Position numbers and translations under genes: made by a program. Shown here one piece after another: positions 7,522 through 15,329 of a stretch of DNA of 33,438 nt. Numbering within the stretch: position 1 is the stretch's first letter; every line of letters begins with the position of its first letter. The DNA comes from JABSQH01 sp039194665 (GTDB taxonomy: Bacteria > Actinomycetota > Acidimicrobiia > Acidimicrobiales > Ilumatobacteraceae): NCBI GenBank assembly GCA_039194665.1, contig JBCCVW010000026.1, forward strand, positions 1-33,438, given 5' to 3'. The notes beneath the pieces are model-generated. The model saw only the letters and a list, made by a program, of their open reading frames with translations, did not search any database and had not been told where the DNA came from.

Positions 7522-8097
7522 CTAGTCGGACTCGATGTCGTCGACTCGCCGCCACCCGTGCAGCGGCCGACGAGTCGCCATGTCGACGGCGAAGTAGTGC
7601 CCGGCACCCGGCTGGTCGCGCACGCCATCGATCGACACCCCCATCAGGTGGCACCACCACAACGTGCCAGCGCCGCCGTGTCCGGCGATCATCGCTGGCG
7701 CCTCCCCCTCGAGAAGATCGGCGAGCGCCGCCACCACCCTCGCTTGCACGGCGACCGCCGGTTCCCACCCCGACGGTGAGGACTCGGGCGCCGCGAACCA
7801 TTCGGCGGCCAGCGCGTCGTGCTCGTCCGGAGGCACGAACCCCGTCGAGCTGCGGTCGGTCTCTGCGGTCCCTGGACGCACTTCGACCGGGAGACCGCGG
7901 TGCACGCCGACGATCGCCGCCAGCTCGAGCGCCTTGGTTTCGTCACTCGACACGATGCGCTCGATGTCGTGAATCCACGGTTGCGCGCACATCGCCGTGG
8001 CGCGCGCTCGCCCGGTGTCAGTCAGACCCCATCGAGGCACCGGCACATCTCCGTCAATGCGCACCTCGGGATGCGATACGTACCACAACGTCGTCAC
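7522..8097 (-). CDS. Histidine phosphatase superfamily protein with SHP in place of RHG
   Basis: A 191-residue protein whose start LWYVSHPEVRIDGDVPVPRWGLTDTG has the topology of the histidine phosphatase (phosphoglycerate mutase) fold, with the presumed phospho-acceptor at H9. The usual Arg-His-Gly is Ser-His-Pro. The second catalytic His lies in AGHGGAGTLWW (about residue 140). Related short phosphatases starting with a THPEV-like motif exist, so this is a subfamily trait rather than a broken gene, but the missing Arg makes phosphatase activity uncertain. It follows the hydroxylase-like gene by 12 nt on the same strand and is probably co-transcribed with it. Substrate is unknown. Confidence 0.82.
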   Translation of the reverse strand: MTTLWYVSHPEVRIDGDVPVPRWGLTDTGRARATAMCAQPWIHDIERIVSSDETKALELAAIVGVHRGLPVEVRPGTAETDRSSTGFVPPDEHDALAAEWFAAPESSPSGWEPAVAVQARVVAALADLLEGEAPAMIAGHGGAGTLWWCHLMGVSIDGVRDQPGAGHYFAVDMATRRPLHGWRRVDDIESD

Positions 8098-8109
8098 GGC
8101 GATGTCCTC

Positions 8110-8811
8110 TCAGGAGAGCGTGCGAGCGGTATCGCTCAGCGGCACGTCGGACTTGTCGGCTGGATACGTGCGCATGACCCGATCGCCGAGATTCGACGTG
8201 ATTCCCAGCCAATACCGCTCGTTGCGGAAGTGGTGGAGGCGATGGTTGCGCGCCAGCCGCTTGTAGTAGCGGGTCTTCGGCCGATATCGGGTGTGTACCA
8301 ACAGGTGCGTCCACTCGTAGTGAGCGAACGCCAGGTACGCGCACAACAGCCCGGTCACGAACGTCGGCAGCAGGCCGATCGACCAACCGAACGGTGCGTT
8401 GGCCAGCGCCGCTGCCGGGATCGTCCACGCTGCGGTGCCGATGGCGATGAGCACGGCGAACACCGCCGCATCGATCGGCCCGAGCAACAACCACTGCATG
8501 TCGGGCGGATCGAGATGGTGCTTCTTGTGTCCCACTCCGGTGCCGAGCGTGCGGGTGGTCCATGCGTCGTCGCTGGCGTGCAGCAGTCCGATGTGCAGTA
8601 CCCATTCGACGACGCCGGCCGCCACCAGCGTGATACAGAGCACTGCGACGTCGGTCCAGCTCCACGAACCGATCACCAGCCGGGCAACGGCCGCCACGAG
8701 CACCGCCACGGAGATCACGCGCGGCGATCCAGACGCGAAGAACGCGCCGGCGATCTCACGTTTGGTGCGCAGCTCATCGGCGCGCACCGCGGGATACACC
8801 GTCGTCGTCAC
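8110..8811 (-). CDS. Fatty acid hydroxylase / sterol desaturase family membrane protein
   Basis: About 233 residues with four or more hydrophobic segments and the di-iron histidine clusters of the fatty acid hydroxylase superfamily: HIGLLH, HKKHH, HYEWTH and, near the C-terminus, NHRLHHFRNERYWLGIT. Such enzymes use two irons and O2 to hydroxylate or desaturate lipids at the membrane. GTG 8811 is preferred; GTG 8847 would add 12 residues and leave only 40 nt to the divergent gene at 8888. It is likely transcribed with the phosphatase gene below it. Substrate (fatty acid, carotenoid or sterol-like lipid) cannot be told from sequence. Confidence 0.85.
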   Translation of the reverse strand: MTTTVYPAVRADELRTKREIAGAFFASGSPRVISVAVLVAAVARLVIGSWSWTDVAVLCITLVAAGVVEWVLHIGLLHASDDAWTTRTLGTGVGHKKHHLDPPDMQWLLLGPIDAAVFAVLIAIGTAAWTIPAAALANAPFGWSIGLLPTFVTGLLCAYLAFAHYEWTHLLVHTRYRPKTRYYKRLARNHRLHHFRNERYWLGITSNLGDRVMRTYPADKSDVPLSDTARTLS

Positions 8812-8887
8812 GAGATCGATTCTACGAAGGGCACCAATCGCCACCACGGGCTGCTCGCTGTACGGGGCGGTCGCCTACGATCGACAC

Positions 8888-10096
8888 ATGACGGCAGTCG
8901 AAAGCGATGCCCCCGCAGTCCCGCCGGCGAAGGCCGGTCGATGGACCGCACAGTGGAAAGAGCTGTACGCCGAGGTGATCACGACCGGACTGTGCACGGG
9001 CTGTTCGGGTTGTGTGGTCACCTGCCCGCACGACGTGATCGGCTACGAGCACGAGGAGGGCAAGTATCTGCCGTTCCACCTCGAAGAGGAGCTCGGCGCC
9101 GAGAACTGCCTCCATGGTTTCGGTGAGCAAGGCGGCTGCACCACCTGCACGCGAGCGTGTCCCCGGTTCCGAGCGTGGGAGCCAGCAGCCGACATGCACC
9201 TCTTCGGCCGGGTGCGCGAGCCCGACGAGATGTCGGGGATCTGGCGCCAGCTGTTGCTGACCCGCGCATCCGACAAGATGGTCCACGAGATGGGCCAAGA
9301 CGGCGGCTTCGTCTCGGCGATGCTGCTGTGGCTACGCGACCACGACTACATCGACGCCGCGCTGGTGTCCGGAGTCGAGGACGACGACGCCTGGAAAGCC
9401 AAGCCCGCGGTGGTCTCCACCCGCGACGAGATATTGGCCACCGCTGGCAGCCGCTACACGTACTGCGCCAACCCACTGGCACTACCCGAGGCACGCGAGA
9501 AGGGTTTCGAGCGCCTGGCGTTGGTCGGCATGGGGTGCCAGACGTCGTCACCGCCGGTGATGTGGGATCGCAAAGCCGGCAAGGTGTCGAAGCCGTTCCT
9601 GTTCAACATCGGGCTGTTGTGCTCGAAGACGTTCGACGATGCGATCTTCACCGAGCTGTTCGAGGCCAAGTACGGCCTGAAGAAGCAGGACATGGTGAAG
9701 ATGAACATCAAGGGCGTCTTCCAGATCTGGATGAAGGACGGGTCGTATCACGAGATCGATCTGAAGGAGTGCCACGCCTGGACGCGCCAGGGGTGCAAGA
9801 GCTGCCCAGACTTCGCGGCCGAGCATTCCGACATCGCCACCGGCGGGATCGGTGAAGACAACGACTGGACGCTCACCATCGTGCGCACCGAACTGGGCGA
9901 AGAGGTGATCAACCGGATGATCGCCGACGGCTCGATCATCTCGCGTCCCGCTCAGGAGGATGAGAAGGCGATGAAGCTGCTGCGCATGCTGTCGATCGTC
10001 AGCCGCCGCCGGTGGCCGAAGGAGGCCGACGGCGCCCCCGCCGTTGGCGTCCCGCCACCCAAGAAGAAGAAGAAAGCCGCCGCCACCACCGCGTGA
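8888..10096 (+). CDS. Coenzyme F420 hydrogenase/dehydrogenase beta subunit family (FrhB-like)
   Basis: A 402-residue iron-sulfur flavoprotein-type protein. An N-terminal ferredoxin motif CTGCSGCVVTCP (C36, C39, C42, C46) and a second cluster C74 / CTTCTRACP (C84, C87, C91) precede the FrhB N-terminal signature GQDGGFVSAMLLWL and the C-terminal domain with GMGCQTS and CKSCPDFAAEHSDI. FrhB proteins bind FAD and move electrons between Fe-S clusters and coenzyme F420, which actinobacteria make. No hydrogenase alpha or gamma subunit is nearby, so it is a stand-alone oxidoreductase of unknown partner. ATG 8888 is the start. The tail ends in PPPKKKKKAAATTA, a basic patch outside the domain. It is divergent from the hydroxylase-like gene. 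Confidence 0.88.
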   Translation: MTAVESDAPAVPPAKAGRWTAQWKELYAEVITTGLCTGCSGCVVTCPHDVIGYEHEEGKYLPFHLEEELGAENCLHGFGEQGGCTTCTRACPRFRAWEPAADMHLFGRVREPDEMSGIWRQLLLTRASDKMVHEMGQDGGFVSAMLLWLRDHDYIDAALVSGVEDDDAWKAKPAVVSTRDEILATAGSRYTYCANPLALPEAREKGFERLALVGMGCQTSSPPVMWDRKAGKVSKPFLFNIGLLCSKTFDDAIFTELFEAKYGLKKQDMVKMNIKGVFQIWMKDGSYHEIDLKECHAWTRQGCKSCPDFAAEHSDIATGGIGEDNDWTLTIVRTELGEEVINRMIADGSIISRPAQEDEKAMKLLRMLSIVSRRRWPKEADGAPAVGVPPPKKKKKAAATTA

Positions 10097-10117
10097 CGCC
10101 GGTTGCCTGACCCGCCC

Positions 10118-10236
10118 TGCGGTGAGCGAATCGGCTCACCCTGGGCCGTCTCCCTCACCGCAACCCACGTGTCCGAGCTTTCGGTGAGCGAATTGGCTCT
10201 CCGTGGGCCGTCTCCCTCACCGCAACCCACGTGTGT
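10118..10236. repeat. Paired palindromic repeats A and B, 62-nt period, upstream of AbiEi/DUF559 gene
   Basis: Two direct copies start with GGTGAGCGAAT at 10121 and 10183 and match at 48 of their first 51 bases. Each contains inverted repeats: GGTGAG...CTCACC in copy A, and wider arms ending CTCACCGCA at 10154-10162 (A) and 10216-10224 (B). They fill the gap between the F420 protein and the AbiEi-like gene. A related pair with the same 62-nt period lies on the far side of that gene (11242-11342). Confidence 0.8.
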
Positions 10237-10311
10237 CCGCGTCGCACGCGATCGCCGTAGGGTCGAGGCACCGACTCCTCCCGCTCGAGCGATCACACAC
10301 GGAGCGTGGAG

Positions 10312-11235
10312 ATGACCCATTTTGTGCCAGCGGTTCACCGCCTACTCGCCGATCAACACGGCGTGATCGGAACCCACCAACTACACGCCGCCGGGCACCC
10401 GGAACGCCGAGTTCGACGACTGCGCGAAAACGGCGAGCTCGTGGCGGTGATCCGCGGCGCGTATCGGACGCCAAACGTCCACCTCGACGAGCTCGGTCGA
10501 TGTGCGGCAATATGCCTCGCGCGACCAGAGCTGAGCATCGCCGGTCCGACCGCGGGCCGTCTATGGGGTCTGCGCAAGCTGCCAGCTGACCACCGCATCC
10601 ACACGATTGCGCCGCCGCGCAGCCAGCCAGCCGAAGCAGCATGGGTTGTGCCATACCGCACCGCCGCGATTCACCCACACGACATCGTGCAACGGCACGA
10701 CGCCATTCGAGTGACGTCTCCGGCACGCACCACGTTCGATCTCGCTCGCTGGCTGCGCGGAGACGCATTGCTGTCGGTCATCGAACAGGTGATCCGCGAT
10801 CATCCAGTGACCGCTGAGGAGCTGTACGACACAGCGGTGGAGTGGCTCTCTCCGCGCCGTCGCTGGGCGGCGCGTTTCATGGAGCAGCTCGAACGACGAA
10901 TCGGGGGCGGCGCCGCGGATTCACACCCTGAGGTACGCGCTGCACTCGGGCTCGTGCATCGCGGTGTGGTGGGACTCGTCCGCCAGTACCGGATCGAGCT
11001 CCCCGGTTATGGATCGGCGCGGTTCGATCTCGCGCTTGTGGAGCAACGACTGGCAATCGAGGTCGACGTCCACCCGAGCCACGACGAGGTCCTCGGCCGG
11101 GCATCGGACCAACGTCGTGATCAGGCTGCTCGTGCTGCCGGGTGGCGCGTGCTCCGCATCTCGCGTTGCGACTACCACCAGCGGTTCGACGCCCGCCTCG
11201 ATGCCATCGCCGCCCGCTGTGCGCGTGCCGCGTGA
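10312..11235 (+). CDS. AbiEi-like winged-helix protein with C-terminal DUF559 (Vsr-like) nuclease domain
   Basis: A 307-residue protein. Residues about 8-52 (LLADQHGVIGTHQLHAAG to VAVIRGAYRT) are the winged-helix start of type IV antitoxin AbiEi-family proteins. The C-terminal part (about 220-300) is DUF559-like: FDLALVEQRLAIEVDVHPSH, then QRRDQAARAAGWRVLRIS. This is the core of the Vsr / PD-(D/E)XK endonuclease fold, with Asp and Glu-x-Asp as probable metal ligands. ATG 10312 has GGAG 7 nt upstream; GTG 10306 is too close to it. No AbiEii-type toxin partner is adjacent, so a classic toxin-antitoxin pair is not supported. The gene sits alone between paired palindromic repeats, suggesting an inserted or mobile unit; its function is unknown. 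Confidence 0.82.
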   Translation: MTHFVPAVHRLLADQHGVIGTHQLHAAGHPERRVRRLRENGELVAVIRGAYRTPNVHLDELGRCAAICLARPELSIAGPTAGRLWGLRKLPADHRIHTIAPPRSQPAEAAWVVPYRTAAIHPHDIVQRHDAIRVTSPARTTFDLARWLRGDALLSVIEQVIRDHPVTAEELYDTAVEWLSPRRRWAARFMEQLERRIGGGAADSHPEVRAALGLVHRGVVGLVRQYRIELPGYGSARFDLALVEQRLAIEVDVHPSHDEVLGRASDQRRDQAARAAGWRVLRISRCDYHQRFDARLDAIAARCARAA

Positions 11236-11241
11236 CCCTCC

Positions 11242-11342
11242 GGTGAGGGAGCCAGCCCCCAGGGGGCGCTTTGGCTCACCGCAGCGCCAACGTCATCGCC
11301 ACCGGTGAGCGAGCCAGCCCGCAGGGGGCTGTTCGGCTCACC
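11242..11342. repeat. Paired palindromic repeats C and D, 62-nt period, downstream of AbiEi/DUF559 gene
   Basis: Copies begin GGTGAGGGAGCCAGCC at 11242 and GGTGAGCGAGCCAGCC at 11304, exactly 62 nt apart, and end in GGCTCACCG. Each can fold as GGTGAG/CTCACC with inner AGCC/GGCT and CCCC/GGGG pairing, a long GC-rich hairpin. They are related to copies A and B upstream: C in reverse complement matches A at 31 of 43 positions, and directly at 28 of 42. Their palindromic nature leaves true orientation open. Confidence 0.8.
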
Positions 11343-11353
11343 GGTCGGGCGGG

Positions 11354-11629
11354 TCAGCCGGGGGTGCGGCAGGCTTCGAGGTCGGCCTGGAAGCGGTCGA
11401 GTTCCTCGTTGGCCGCCTCGGCAACTGCTGGCGTATCACTGTTGGCGTCGTTCCCCAGGTCGTCCACCTCGTAGTCTTCGAGCACTTCGAGCATGCACTC
11501 GCGCTCTTCCTCGGTGGTCGCCAGCGTGTTGATCAGGTCCTCAGCGACACGGTTGGCGCTGGGATCCGACACGCAGCCGACAGCCACAACGCTGAGCGCG
11601 ACGATGGCGGCGAGACGACGGGGCTTCAC
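11354..11629 (-). CDS. Small secreted lipoprotein of unknown function
   Basis: A 91-residue protein with a clear lipoprotein signal peptide: MKPRR, a hydrophobic core LAAIVALSVVAV and a lipobox ending in Cys19 (VAVGC). The mature part is short and acidic (EEERECMLEVLEDYEVDD), with two further Cys (C44 and one near the C-terminus) that could form a disulfide outside the cell. No known domain is recognised. The gene is convergent with the AbiEi-like gene, with repeat pair C/D in between, and diverges from the esterase gene at 11694. Confidence 0.78.
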   Translation of the reverse strand: MKPRRLAAIVALSVVAVGCVSDPSANRVAEDLINTLATTEEERECMLEVLEDYEVDDLGNDANSDTPAVAEAANEELDRFQADLEACRTPG

Positions 11630-11693
11630 GGCTTCTCGATGCTATCGGTGCCTCGGGCCAAGCGACGGCGTCGGCGACTGGCAGAATTCGCCG

Positions 11694-12614
11694 ATGCAGC
11701 TGCACCCCGAAGCCGCCGCCGTCCTCGCGTTCGTCGAATCGCTAGAACTCCCCGAGATCCACACGGTGACGCCCGACGAGGCCCGCGAGGGACGTGCCGC
11801 CCTGCGCGCCCCAGCGAGCGGTGAGTGCCACCACATCGAGGATGTCGACGCAGGCGGCGTGCCGGCCCGGCTGTATCGCAGCAACGATGACGTCACCGGG
11901 CTGACGATCTGGATCCACGGCGGCGGCTGGGTCACCGGCGACGTCGACGGACACGAGACCGTGTGCCGCTCGTTAGCCAACCGCAGCGGCCACGCGGTCC
12001 TCAGCGTGGGGTATCGACTCGCTCCAGAGGACCCGTTCCCCGCTGGATTGCACGATTGCCTCACGGCGACCCGCTGGGCGCGGGAGTCCGCTCACGAACT
12101 CGGCATCGACCCCGATCGGATCGCCATCGCCGGCGACTCAGCGGGCGCCAACCTGGCCGCAGCGGTCGCCAACGATGCGCCGATTGCGCTGCGCTTCCAG
12201 CTCCTGATCTACCCAGTAGCCGACGCCCAAGCGGCGATCGATCAACAGACATACGACTCGTACCAGGAGAACGGTGATGGGTACTTCCTCACCGCCGCAG
12301 CGATGCGCTGGTTCGTCGATCAGTACCTCGCCGGAGACGAGGGGGCACCCGATGATCCCCGCGTGTCGCCGCTGTACGAGACCGAGGAACGATTGGCGGC
12401 GGCACCGCCGGCGCTCGTCATCACGGCCGGCTTCGATCCACTGCGCGACGAAGGCATGGCCTACGCGGCGCGGCTCTCAGCAGCCGGCGTGACCACGAGC
12501 CACGTGCACCTATCGGGACAAATCCACGGATTCTTCTCATTGCTGACCGTGCTGAGTGACGCCCGTATGGTCCACGCACTGGTGGGGCAGGCCCTCGCAG
12601 ACGCGCTGGCGTAA
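11694..12614 (+). CDS. Alpha/beta hydrolase, hormone-sensitive lipase family esterase
   Basis: A 306-residue carboxylesterase of family IV (HSL type). The oxyanion-hole motif HGGGW lies at about 75-79, the nucleophile elbow GDSAG at 147-151 (Ser149), the catalytic Asp in TAGFDPLRDEG and the catalytic His in SGQIHGF. YRLAPEDPFPAGLHD is the other typical family stretch. It has no signal peptide, so it acts in the cytoplasm on an ester or acyl lipid substrate that cannot be named. ATG 11694 is chosen because the protein from there has normal family length; upstream frame extends into the lipoprotein gene on the other strand. It is convergent with the uracil-DNA glycosylase gene, 15 nt apart. Confidence 0.93.
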   Translation: MQLHPEAAAVLAFVESLELPEIHTVTPDEAREGRAALRAPASGECHHIEDVDAGGVPARLYRSNDDVTGLTIWIHGGGWVTGDVDGHETVCRSLANRSGHAVLSVGYRLAPEDPFPAGLHDCLTATRWARESAHELGIDPDRIAIAGDSAGANLAAAVANDAPIALRFQLLIYPVADAQAAIDQQTYDSYQENGDGYFLTAAAMRWFVDQYLAGDEGAPDDPRVSPLYETEERLAAAPPALVITAGFDPLRDEGMAYAARLSAAGVTTSHVHLSGQIHGFFSLLTVLSDARMVHALVGQALADALA

Positions 12615-12629
12615 CGGTCCGACGCACGA

Positions 12630-13316
12630 TCAGCGCGCGAGTTCGACCGCCCGCGCAAAGACCGCGTCGAGCATCGGTTCGGTGAGCCGTTTGGTGAAGG
12701 TGTTCTGCTGGCTGGGGTGGAACGAGCACACGAGGACCGGACCGTCGGCGACCGAGATCTCGACGCCGTGACCGAAGCGTGGTCTGGGGCGCAGACCAAA
12801 GTGGCGGGCGGCGGCGAGGTACCCGAATTGGCCGAGGCACACCACCACCGGCGCGTCGAGCAACGCCAGCTCGCGCTCCAGGAACGGCGCACACAGGTCT
12901 CGTTCCTCGGGGGTCGGCTTGTTGGCCGGCGGCGCACACTTCACCGCAGCGGTGACCCATGCATCGCGCAGCCGCAGGCCATCGTCGATCGCCACCGAGG
13001 TCGGCTGATTGGCGAGGCCCGCCCGGTACATAGCCCGAAAGAGCCAGTCGCCGCTGCGGTCACCGGTGAAGACGCGGCCGGTGCGATTCGCTCCGTGCGC
13101 AGCAGGCGCCAGGCCGAGCACAACGATGCGCGCCGCCGGATCACCGAAGCCAGGAATGGGCCGGCCCCAATACTCTTCGTCGCGATACGCGGCGCGCTTC
13201 TCGACCGCGACCTGCTCGCGCCACGCGACGAGTCGCGAACACGATCGACACTGGATCACCTCTGCTTCGAGCTGGGCGAGTGGAGTCACGCCGAGCGACG
13301 TTAGGTTGGAGATCAC
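12630..13316 (-). CDS. Uracil-DNA glycosylase, family 5 (UdgB-like)
   Basis: A 228-residue DNA repair enzyme expected to excise deaminated bases such as uracil. It has the four cysteines for a 4Fe-4S cluster: CRSC near the N-terminus, VKCAPP and DLCAPF. Motif 1 is GLAPAAHGANRTGRVFTGD, with the Ala-rich form typical of family 5 that lacks the usual Asp/Asn catalytic residue; motif 2 is SFHPSQQNTFTKRL. RLVAWREQVAVEKRAAYRDEEYWGRPIPGFGD is strongly conserved in the family. Start GTG 13316 is only 3 nt from the divergent ATG at 13320; GTG 13289 (nine residues shorter) is an equally likely start and leaves room for two promoters. Confidence 0.92.
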   Translation of the reverse strand: MISNLTSLGVTPLAQLEAEVIQCRSCSRLVAWREQVAVEKRAAYRDEEYWGRPIPGFGDPAARIVVLGLAPAAHGANRTGRVFTGDRSGDWLFRAMYRAGLANQPTSVAIDDGLRLRDAWVTAAVKCAPPANKPTPEERDLCAPFLERELALLDAPVVVCLGQFGYLAAARHFGLRPRPRFGHGVEISVADGPVLVCSFHPSQQNTFTKRLTEPMLDAVFARAVELAR

Positions 13317-13319
13317 CTC

Positions 13320-14009
13320 ATGGCGACGCGCACCACAGCCACCAAGAAAAAGCGAGCGACGCGACGGCGCAGCCCGTCGGGGCCGAAGCCGACAACAGTG
13401 CTCCTCGTACGACACGGCCAAACGCCGACGACCGGCCAAGTGCTGCCCGGCAGAGCGACGGGTCTGCACCTTGCCGACGCTGGTCACGAGCAAGCGGCGA
13501 TCGCCGCAGCGCGGATCGGCGAGCTCAAGAAGGTCGCCGCGGTGTACAGCTCACCGCTGGAACGAGCCAAGGAGACCGCCGCCCCTATCGCCAAGGCTTG
13601 CCGACTGCGCACGCGCACCAACCGCGGGCTGATCGAGTGCGAGTTCGGCGAATGGACGGGCCGCCAGCTGAAGGACCTGATGAAGCTGCCCGAGTGGCAG
13701 ACCGTGCAGCGCGCGCCGTCAACGTTTCGATTCCCCGGCGGCGAGAGCTTCACCGAGATGCAGACCCGGATGGTCGACGCCATCGCCGACCTGTGCGCCC
13801 AACATCGTGGTGACACGATCGTATGCGTGTCACACGCCGACACGATCAAGGCCGCGGTCGCCCATGCAGCCGGCACGCACCTCGATTTGTTCCAACGCAC
13901 GGTGATCAGCCCCGCATCGATCACGGCGATCACCTACACCGCTGGCGGACCGATCGTGCTCGCAGTGAACTCCACCGGTCGCTCCCTCACCGAACTCGCA
14001 CCGTCATGA
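13320..14009 (+). CDS. Histidine phosphatase, MSMEG_4193 family
   Basis: A 229-residue histidine phosphatase with VRHGQT (R31, H32), the second-motif Glu in LIECEFGEWTG and the C-terminal CVSHADTIKA. Residues 1-23 are a Lys/Arg/Thr-rich extension before the fold. It matches the actinobacterial MSMEG_4193 family (Rv2135c in Mycobacterium tuberculosis), always near the DUF3090 and SCO1664 genes, as here. Substrate is unproven. It opens a run of co-directional genes to 16331 and diverges from the glycosylase gene with almost no space between the starts. Confidence 0.92.
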   Translation: MATRTTATKKKRATRRRSPSGPKPTTVLLVRHGQTPTTGQVLPGRATGLHLADAGHEQAAIAAARIGELKKVAAVYSSPLERAKETAAPIAKACRLRTRTNRGLIECEFGEWTGRQLKDLMKLPEWQTVQRAPSTFRFPGGESFTEMQTRMVDAIADLCAQHRGDTIVCVSHADTIKAAVAHAAGTHLDLFQRTVISPASITAITYTAGGPIVLAVNSTGRSLTELAPS

Positions 14010-14028
14010 GGGTGAAGAGCATCCAGCA

Positions 14029-14535
14029 ATGACTGTGTTCTATGAGTTCGACGAGGTCGATGCGTTCACCGTCGGCACACAAGGGCGGCCAGGTGAGCGC
14101 ACGTTCTTCCTCCAGGCCCGCGCCGATGGCCAGCGCGTCACCCTCAAGTGCGAAAAGCAGCAGGCAGCGGCGATCGCCGAATACCTCCGCAAGGTGCTGA
14201 GCGACCTGCCCCCGGCCGAAGACAAGCCGCTGCCGAGCGCTCTCGACCTGGTCGAACCCGTCGATACAGCATTCGTCCTGGGTCCCGTCGGGCTCGGTTA
14301 CGACCGTGCCTCGGACCGGGTCCTCATCCAACTCGAAGAAGTCGGTGAGGTCGACGAAGAGGGTGAATTCATCGACGACGACAGCCGCGGCCACGTGCGC
14401 GTCTTCGTCAATCGCGGCCAAGCGCTGGCGTTCTGCGAGCACGCCGACGGCGTGATCGGCGCCGGACGGCCGTCGTGCACGTGGTGCAGCAATCCGATGG
14501 ACCCCGACGGCCACGCCTGCCCGCGGATGAACTGA
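14029..14535 (+). CDS. DUF3090 family protein
   Basis: A 168-residue protein of the actinobacterial DUF3090 family (Rv2134c type). It starts VFYEFDEVDAFTVGTQGRPGERTFFLQA and ends with a probable zinc site CTWCSNPMDPDGHACPR. The middle holds YDRASDRVLIQLEE, a conserved beta strand pair. Function is unknown. The gene lies 19 nt after the phosphatase gene and 31 nt before the SCO1664-like gene; this order is the same as in other actinobacteria, so the three products probably act in one process. ATG 14029 gives the usual family length. Confidence 0.93.
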   Translation: MTVFYEFDEVDAFTVGTQGRPGERTFFLQARADGQRVTLKCEKQQAAAIAEYLRKVLSDLPPAEDKPLPSALDLVEPVDTAFVLGPVGLGYDRASDRVLIQLEEVGEVDEEGEFIDDDSRGHVRVFVNRGQALAFCEHADGVIGAGRPSCTWCSNPMDPDGHACPRMN

Positions 14536-14566
14536 CCGCAACGATCCTGATCGCCATCCCCCGCCG

Positions 14567-15319
14567 ATGACCGACGAACAGACCGGCGTCCAACTACGAG
14601 TCGATCCGATCGACGATCCGATCGACCATCTGCGGCGCGGCGAGATCGAGGTCGACGGCCGGATGCCGTACAGCAGCAACGCCACGTTCCTCGTCCACGT
14701 CGTGCACGACGGGAAACGGCACCCGGCGATCTACAAGCCGACCCGCGGCGAACGGCCCCTGTGGGACTTCGAGCCCGGACTTCACCGCCGCGAAGTGGCC
14801 ACCTACCTGCTCAGCGAGGCGCTCGGCACCCACGTCGTGCCACCCACGGTGTTGCGCGACGGCCCACTTGGTGAAGGCTCGGTGCAATGGTTCGTCCTCG
14901 CCGATCACCGCGAGCACTACTTCACGATCCATGAGAACCACCCGGAGCTACACGACGCGTTGCGCAAGATCGCACTGCTCGACCTGCTGGCCAACAACAC
15001 CGACCGCAAGAGTGGCCACTGCCTGCTCGTTCCGCCCGATGACACCACAGCTGGTGAGGTGTGGGCGATCGACAACGGTCTGTGTTTTGCCGCCGACTTC
15101 AAGCTGCGCACCGTGATCTGGGAGTTCGGCGGGGAGGCGATCGCCGACGAGCTGCTCGACGCTGTTGCGCCGTTGTGCCAGCGAGTGCCGCTGGAGATCG
15201 CCGCGTTGCTCGCCGACGACGAGGTGGAAGCGCTCAGCGAGCGGGCGCGACGCGTGGTGACGGCGCGCGAGTTCCCCACCGACCCGAGTGGGCGCCGCTA
15301 CCCCTGGCCCCTGGTCTAG
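14567..15319 (+). CDS. SCO1664 family protein (PI3/PI4-kinase-like fold)
   Basis: A 250-residue member of the SCO1664 family (Rv2133c type), distantly like phosphatidylinositol 3/4-kinases. Conserved stretches are SSNATFLVHV, the possible nucleotide-binding Lys in AIYKPTRGERPLWDFEPG, REVATYLLSEALGTHVVPPTV, the catalytic-like LLDLLANNTDRKSGHCL (NNxDRKxGH) and the metal-site-like AIDNGLCFAADFKLRTVIWEF. These suggest a kinase-like enzyme, but substrate and activity are unknown. It completes the conserved trio with the phosphatase and DUF3090 genes. In mycobacteria the same trio lies near mshC of mycothiol synthesis; that gene is absent here. Confidence 0.92.
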   Translation: MTDEQTGVQLRVDPIDDPIDHLRRGEIEVDGRMPYSSNATFLVHVVHDGKRHPAIYKPTRGERPLWDFEPGLHRREVATYLLSEALGTHVVPPTVLRDGPLGEGSVQWFVLADHREHYFTIHENHPELHDALRKIALLDLLANNTDRKSGHCLLVPPDDTTAGEVWAIDNGLCFAADFKLRTVIWEFGGEAIADELLDAVAPLCQRVPLEIAALLADDEVEALSERARRVVTAREFPTDPSGRRYPWPLV

Positions 15320-15329
15320 AACCATCGGT

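Noticed and set aside
7819..9126. Plus-strand frame of 435 codons across the phosphatase and hydroxylase genes
   Set aside because: It overlaps two recognised minus-strand genes and the start of the F420 protein in a wrong frame; Arg/His-rich, no motif.
10312..11235. Type IV toxin-antitoxin pair AbiEi-AbiEii
   Set aside because: No nucleotidyltransferase-type AbiEii toxin lies next to it; both neighbours are unrelated genes.
10118..11342. Insertion sequence with terminal inverted repeats
   Set aside because: No transposase and no target-site duplication were seen; the enclosed protein is AbiEi/DUF559, and the repeats occur in pairs, so a classic IS is not supported.
12679..12700. Further copy of the GGTGAGCC palindrome
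   Set aside because: The match is short and lies in the conserved C-terminal coding part of the uracil-DNA glycosylase, so chance is likely.
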